Origin: RYN-230 sp963713815
GTDB taxonomy: Bacteria > Actinomycetota > Actinomycetes > Streptosporangiales > Streptosporangiaceae
NCBI GenBank assembly: GCA_963713815.1
Contig: CAVQNH010000026.1
Span: 226,935-290,934 of the forward strand
Reading direction: 5' to 3'
Length of the DNA stretch: 64,000 bases
Part shown: one piece after another, positions 60,302 through 64,000 of the stretch
How the letters are laid out: each line of letters starts with the position of its first letter
Numbering within the stretch: position 1 is the first letter of the stretch
Notes under the pieces: model-generated
Told to the model about the DNA's origin: nothing
Seen by the model: only the letters and a program-made list of their open reading frames with translations
Database searches by the model: none
Program-made: the position numbers and the translations under genes

Positions 60302-61942
60302 ATGCATGTCGTGGCGATGACGGGCAGCGCACGCAGCCGGGAGACGCCCGTGCTGGTGGCCGGGGGCGGTCCCGCCGGGCTGGCCGCGGCCGCGGAACTG
60401 GCCAGCCGCGGCATTCGCTGCGTGGTGATCGAGCCGCGGGCGCAGGTCTCGCACCGCCGGCCCCGGGCCAAGACGACCAGCGTGCGGACCATGGAGCACC
60501 TGCGCCGATGGGGGATCGCGGAGACGCTGCGCGCCGCCGCGCCGCTGCCGGTCGCCTGGTCGCAGCGGGTGACGTTCTGCGAGTCACTGGCCGGGCGCCG
60601 CATCACCGACTTCGACGGCGCGTTCGGGCTGGTGACGGGCCGGGACGAGCGGTTCGCCGAGGCGGGCCAGCAGGTCCCGCAGCCGGTCGTGGAGGAGGTG
60701 CTCCGCACCCACGTCCGCGGGCAGGCCGGCGTGGACCTGCGCCTGGGGCACGCCGTGACCGGCCTGGACCAGCGGGACGACGCGGTCACGGTCACCGTCC
60801 GCGACACCAGCGGCGCCGGTTACCAGATCACCGCCCGCTACGTGCTGGGCTGCGACGGGGCCGCCGGGGTGGTCCGGGACCAGATCGGGGCCCGGTACGC
60901 CGGGCAGTCCGACCCCCGTCCCAACTACAACGTGGTGTTCCGCGCCCCGTCCCTGGACACGCACCTCGGCCCGGCCGTGCAGTACTGGGTGCTCCGCGCG
61001 CCCGTCCCCGGCCTGCTCGGCCGCCTCGACCTGCACGGGACCTGGTGGGGAATCCTGCCCGGAATCGACGCCAGCTACGGCGCGGCGCATGCCGGGGAGC
61101 TGATCGCCGGGCTGGTGGGCGCTCCCGTGGAGCATGAGGTGCTCGCGTCGGACCCGTGGACCGCGCGGATGCTGGTCGCGGACCGGTTCGCGGACCGGAG
61201 GGTGTTCCTGGCCGGCGAGAGCGCGCACGTGAACCCGCCCTGGGGCGGGCACGGATTCAACACCTCGGTGGGCGACGCGGTCAATGTGGCGTGGAAGATC
61301 GCGGCCGTCGAGCAGGGCTGGGCCCCGCCCGGGCTCCTGGCCAGCTACGAGCCTGAGCGCCGCGGGGTGATCGAGCAGACCGTCGCGAGCGCGGCGGCCA
61401 ACATGCGCAGCCTGTCCCGCGACCTGCCATGCGACGAGCAGGCCATCCAGGCCGCGAAACGGTCGGAGTTCCACAGCCTCGGGCTGGTGCTCGGGTACTC
61501 CTACGCGGGCTCGCCGGTCATCCAGCCAGGTAACGGGCCTGTTCCCGGGACAGCGGGCGGCCCGGGGGATGACCCGGGGACTGCGGGCGGTGACGTGAGC
61601 AGCTACACGCCCGGCACCGTGCCGGGCGCGCGACTGCCCCACGCGTGGCTGCCTGGCGGGTCGTCGCTGTACGACCGGCTGGGGGCCGGGTTCACCCTGC
61701 TCGGGCCCGCGGCGGAGGACGATCCCGGGGTGGCGGCACTGCAGGACCGGGCCCGCCGCCGGGGAATCCCGCTGGCGGTGCTCCGGTCACCGCCCGGGTA
61801 CCCGTGGGGACAGGAGTTCCTGCTCGTCCGGCCGGACCAGCACATCGCGTGGCGGGCGGGTGGCGCCGCGGAGATCGACCTGGATCTCGTCACCGGCCAC
61901 CTGGGCCGCCCGGGACGCAAGCGAGCGGAGGAGACAGCGTGA
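60302..61942 (+). CDS. FAD-dependent aromatic monooxygenase (class A)
   Basis: A 546-residue FAD monooxygenase of the phenol/2,4-dichlorophenol hydroxylase type. FAD-binding PVLVAGGGPAGLAAAAELAS with the acidic tail CVVIEP, the DG motif RYVLGCDGAAGVVRDQIGAR, and the second FAD motif VFLAGESAHVNPPWGGHGFN with TSVGDAVNVAWKIA are clear. The usual GD is GE here (LAGES). The C-terminal thioredoxin-like domain is present (GAGFTLLGPAAEDDPGVAAL, LVRPDQHIAWRAGG), with a Gly/Pro-rich insertion near residues 410-440. It hydroxylates an aromatic substrate with NADPH and oxygen; the exact ring is not known. ATG 60302 or 60317. Confidence 0.9.
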   Translation: MHVVAMTGSARSRETPVLVAGGGPAGLAAAAELASRGIRCVVIEPRAQVSHRRPRAKTTSVRTMEHLRRWGIAETLRAAAPLPVAWSQRVTFCESLAGRRITDFDGAFGLVTGRDERFAEAGQQVPQPVVEEVLRTHVRGQAGVDLRLGHAVTGLDQRDDAVTVTVRDTSGAGYQITARYVLGCDGAAGVVRDQIGARYAGQSDPRPNYNVVFRAPSLDTHLGPAVQYWVLRAPVPGLLGRLDLHGTWWGILPGIDASYGAAHAGELIAGLVGAPVEHEVLASDPWTARMLVADRFADRRVFLAGESAHVNPPWGGHGFNTSVGDAVNVAWKIAAVEQGWAPPGLLASYEPERRGVIEQTVASAAANMRSLSRDLPCDEQAIQAAKRSEFHSLGLVLGYSYAGSPVIQPGNGPVPGTAGGPGDDPGTAGGDVSSYTPGTVPGARLPHAWLPGGSSLYDRLGAGFTLLGPAAEDDPGVAALQDRARRRGIPLAVLRSPPGYPWGQEFLLVRPDQHIAWRAGGAAEIDLDLVTGHLGRPGRKRAEETA

Positions 61943-63048
61943 GCAGCATGGAAGCAGGCGCGTTCGGGAAGACGGCCGTGACCAACGTGCGCGTGTTCGA
62001 CGGCCGGGGGCTGCGGCCGCCCGGAACGGTCCTCATCGAGGGGGACCGGATCGCCGAGGGCCCGACCGGCACGGGCCCTTCGGGTGCCGAGGTCATCGAC
62101 GGGGCCGGCGGCGTCCTGCTGCCGGGGCTGATCGACTCGCACGTCCACGTCCGCGGCCAGGACATGCTGCGGCGGCTCTGCGGCTTCGGGGTGACCACCG
62201 TGCTGGACATGGCGAGCGGGTCGCCCGCCCTGGTCGACTCGCTGCGCGCGGTCCCCGGGCTGACCGCTCTCCTGAGCGCGGGGACGCCGGCCATCGCGCC
62301 CGGCAGTCTGCACGCCAGCTTCCCCGTCATCGGCGAGCGCGGGCTGGTCAAGGACCCCGGTCAGGCGGAGCAGTTCGTGTCCGACCGGGCCGCCGAGGGC
62401 TCGGACTACATCAAGATCATCGTGGGCAGCCCGGGTGCTGACCATGACCAGGCCACGGTGGACGCGCTCGTGGCCGCCGCACACAAGCACGGGAAGCAGG
62501 CCGTGGCGCACGCATCGTCCTGCGCCGCAGTGGCGAAGGCGCAGCAGGCCGGGGTGGACGTGCTCACCCACGTGCCCCTGGACCAGGCCCTGGATCAGGC
62601 TGCGGCGGCGCAGATGGCCGCGGCCGGCCGGATCCTGATCCCCACGCTGACCATGATGGAGACCCTTGTCGCCCTGCTCGGCCGTCCAGGTGACGACTAC
62701 GCCGCGGCGCGGGACAGCGTGGGCGCGGCGTACCGGGCCGGGGTGCCGATCCTGGCCGGCACCGACGCGAACGCCGACAGCCCGGCCGCCGTCAGCTACG
62801 GTGACAGCCTGCACCACGAGCTGGAGCTTCTCGTGGGGGCCGGGCTGAGCCCGGCCGACGCGCTGCGGGCCGCGACCGATCTGCCCGCCCGCTACTTCGG
62901 GCTGGACGACCGGGGAGTGATCGAACCAGGGCGCCGGGCCGACCTGGTGCTCATCGACGGGGACCCACTCCAGGACATCAGGGCGACCCGGTCGATCCGC
63001 CGCGTCTGGTGCGGCGGGGCCGGGCATGCTCCACTGACTCAAGGATGA
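61939..63048 (+). CDS. metal-dependent amidohydrolase
   Basis: A 369-residue amidohydrolase-superfamily enzyme (COG1228/imidazolonepropionase-like). Metal ligands: His pair in LLPGLIDSHVHVRGQDML, the Lys region DYIKIIVGSPGADHD, His in KQAVAHASSCAAVAKAQQ and VDVLTHVPLDQALD, and Asp in GVPILAGTDANADSPAA. The C-terminal strand is RRADLVLIDGDPLQDIR. GTG 61939 overlaps the monooxygenase stop as GTGA, so it is co-translated and acts on the pathway's product or a cyclic amide/lactone. Substrate unknown. Confidence 0.88.
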   Translation: MSSMEAGAFGKTAVTNVRVFDGRGLRPPGTVLIEGDRIAEGPTGTGPSGAEVIDGAGGVLLPGLIDSHVHVRGQDMLRRLCGFGVTTVLDMASGSPALVDSLRAVPGLTALLSAGTPAIAPGSLHASFPVIGERGLVKDPGQAEQFVSDRAAEGSDYIKIIVGSPGADHDQATVDALVAAAHKHGKQAVAHASSCAAVAKAQQAGVDVLTHVPLDQALDQAAAAQMAAAGRILIPTLTMMETLVALLGRPGDDYAAARDSVGAAYRAGVPILAGTDANADSPAAVSYGDSLHHELELLVGAGLSPADALRAATDLPARYFGLDDRGVIEPGRRADLVLIDGDPLQDIRATRSIRRVWCGGAGHAPLTQG

Positions 63049-63058
63049 GGAGGTCCCT

Positions 63059-63982
63059 ATGAGCCTGCACGGACTGCTATCGGTCACCATCGGCGTGCCG
63101 AATACCGCCGAGACCGGTGCCTACTACTCCGACTTCGGGCTTACTCCCGAGGCTGACGGCTGGTACAGCACGGCCGACGCGGGCCGCCAGCTGCGGATCG
63201 TTCCCGCTCCGACGAGGCGTCTGGTCGAGATGCGGGTCGGCGCGGACGACCCGGACGACCTCGCGCGCGCCGCGGCGAGCCTGGAGCGTCTCGGCGTGCC
63301 GGCGGCGCTTACCGGGATGAGCCTGGAGACGGCCGAGCCGGTCACCGGCACCCGGGTTTTCGTGGACGTCGCACCGCGGATCCAGCAGCAGCCGGTGGCC
63401 CCGGAGGTCTACAACGGGCCCGGCCGGGCGGATCGGCCGGACCGCCGGGCCCCGGGTTTCTTCCGGCCGGGCCCGGTGCGGCCCCGTAAGCTCGGCCACG
63501 CCGTGCTGGGCAGTACCGACTACGGCCGCTCGACGTCCTTCTTCACCGACGGCCTCGGCTTCAAGATCAGCGACCGGATATCCGGGGTCGGCGCGTTCAT
63601 GCGCTGCTCGACCGACCACCACAATGTGCTGGTGCTGGCCGCCCCGGTGAACTTCCTGCATCACACGTCCTGGCAGGTGGACGACGTCGACGAGGTGGGC
63701 CGGGGCGCGTTCGCGATGCTCGAAGGCAGGCCGGAGCGGCACGTCTGGGGGCTGGGACGCCATTACGCAGGGTCCAACTTCTTCTGGTACCTCAAGGACC
63801 CGGCGGGCAACTTCTCCGAGTACTACGCGGACATGGACTGCATCGTGGACGACCAGCTGTGGACCCCGGAAGACCTCGAAGGCGCGCGTGGCCTCTTCGC
63901 CTGGGGACCGCCGCCGCCCGCCTCCTTCCTGCACCCCGAGGACCTCGCGGCCATGATGACCGGCGCCCACGCACCGCACTGA
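63059..63982 (+). CDS. extradiol ring-cleaving dioxygenase (VOC fold)
   Basis: A 307-residue two-domain type I extradiol dioxygenase (catechol 2,3-dioxygenase/BphC-like). Domain 1 begins LLSVTIGVPNTAETGAYYSD. Domain 2 contains the iron ligands: His in PRKLGHAVLGSTDYGRSTSF, His in NVLVLAAPVNFLHHTSWQVD, and Glu in LKDPAGNFSEYYADMDCIVD. It would cleave a catechol made by the upstream monooxygenase. AGGAGG precedes ATG 63059, 11 bp after the amidohydrolase. Later pathway genes lie beyond the window. Confidence 0.9.
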   Translation: MSLHGLLSVTIGVPNTAETGAYYSDFGLTPEADGWYSTADAGRQLRIVPAPTRRLVEMRVGADDPDDLARAAASLERLGVPAALTGMSLETAEPVTGTRVFVDVAPRIQQQPVAPEVYNGPGRADRPDRRAPGFFRPGPVRPRKLGHAVLGSTDYGRSTSFFTDGLGFKISDRISGVGAFMRCSTDHHNVLVLAAPVNFLHHTSWQVDDVDEVGRGAFAMLEGRPERHVWGLGRHYAGSNFFWYLKDPAGNFSEYYADMDCIVDDQLWTPEDLEGARGLFAWGPPPPASFLHPEDLAAMMTGAHAPH

Positions 63983-64000
63983 AAGCCGGCCCGGTGGGGA

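Noticed and set aside
1..64000. tRNA genes, CRISPR arrays, insertion sequences with transposases, riboswitches
   Set aside because: I scanned for tRNA T-loop motifs, regular short repeats with spacers, DDE or HUH transposase motifs and the common riboswitch cores by eye and found none I could support. This is not equal to a covariance-model search.

Overview
The window comes from a high-GC Gram-positive chromosome, almost certainly an actinomycete (Actinomycetota). Supporting signs are strong third-position G/C bias in all real frames, frequent GTG starts and leaderless-looking promoters, a SigK/RskA sigma factor pair, an Acg-family nitroreductase, an F420-type luciferase-like oxidoreductase, a class A RNase P RNA, a ClgR/PopR-type regulator beside a second ClpP pair, and a fused RNase H-phosphatase of the mycobacterial Rv2228c type. 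I cannot resolve the order or genus from sequence alone.

Layout. 1-6753 (minus): a redox operon (two small Ser/Ala-rich membrane-anchored proteins, ApbE, a ferric-reductase-like membrane protein, a NuoF-like NADH/FMN protein, a 3-Cys ferredoxin) followed by an OmpR-type response regulator and a histidine kinase cut by the window edge. 6952-15038: Acg nitroreductase, CYTH protein, an odd alpha/beta hydrolase, a membrane sulfite-oxidase-like protein divergent from sigK-rskA, then a zinc-ribbon coiled-coil protein and RNase H/phosphatase. 15094-17826: rnpB followed by a gene-poor 2.3 kb stretch carrying two further copies of the rnpB 3' end. 17822-24381: small housekeeping and accessory genes, a cluster of DnaA-box-like sites, and a zinc-ribbon/RsbW-like pair. 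24610-28956: the large helicase Lhr. 29147-33113 (minus): a polyhydroxyalkanoate operon (micro-ORF, PhaC, PhaZ, acyl-CoA dehydrogenase). 33276-41000: MarR/ABC exporter pair, a secreted phosphatase, PspA, an aldehyde dehydrogenase. 41153-44316: sensory/regulatory cluster (MEDS domain, PucR-type, truncated LuxR). 45021-52921: secreted S53 peptidase, DinB-like protein, stomatin-like protein, polytopic glycosyltransferase-like protein, small proteins. 53104-54785: PopR-like regulator convergent with two clpP genes. 55470-57456: sigma factor, small partner and enolase-superfamily enzyme in overlapping reading frames. 57545-63982: an aromatic or cyclic-compound degradation cluster around an IclR regulator.

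How the genes work together. The left operon looks like an NADH-to-membrane flavin electron path assembled by ApbE. The SigK-type factor probably transcribes both itself and the divergent sulfite-oxidase-like gene, because matching promoter elements with identical spacing face each other. The PopR-like activator, its candidate palindromic site and a C-terminal LAA ending predict a ClpP-dependent feedback switch. The right end encodes ring hydroxylation, ring cleavage and hydrolysis steps under IclR control.

Data-quality caveat. About 20 probable single-base indels interrupt otherwise well-conserved genes, several in homopolymers or G/C runs. I annotate these genes across the breaks and regard assembly error as at least as likely as true decay.
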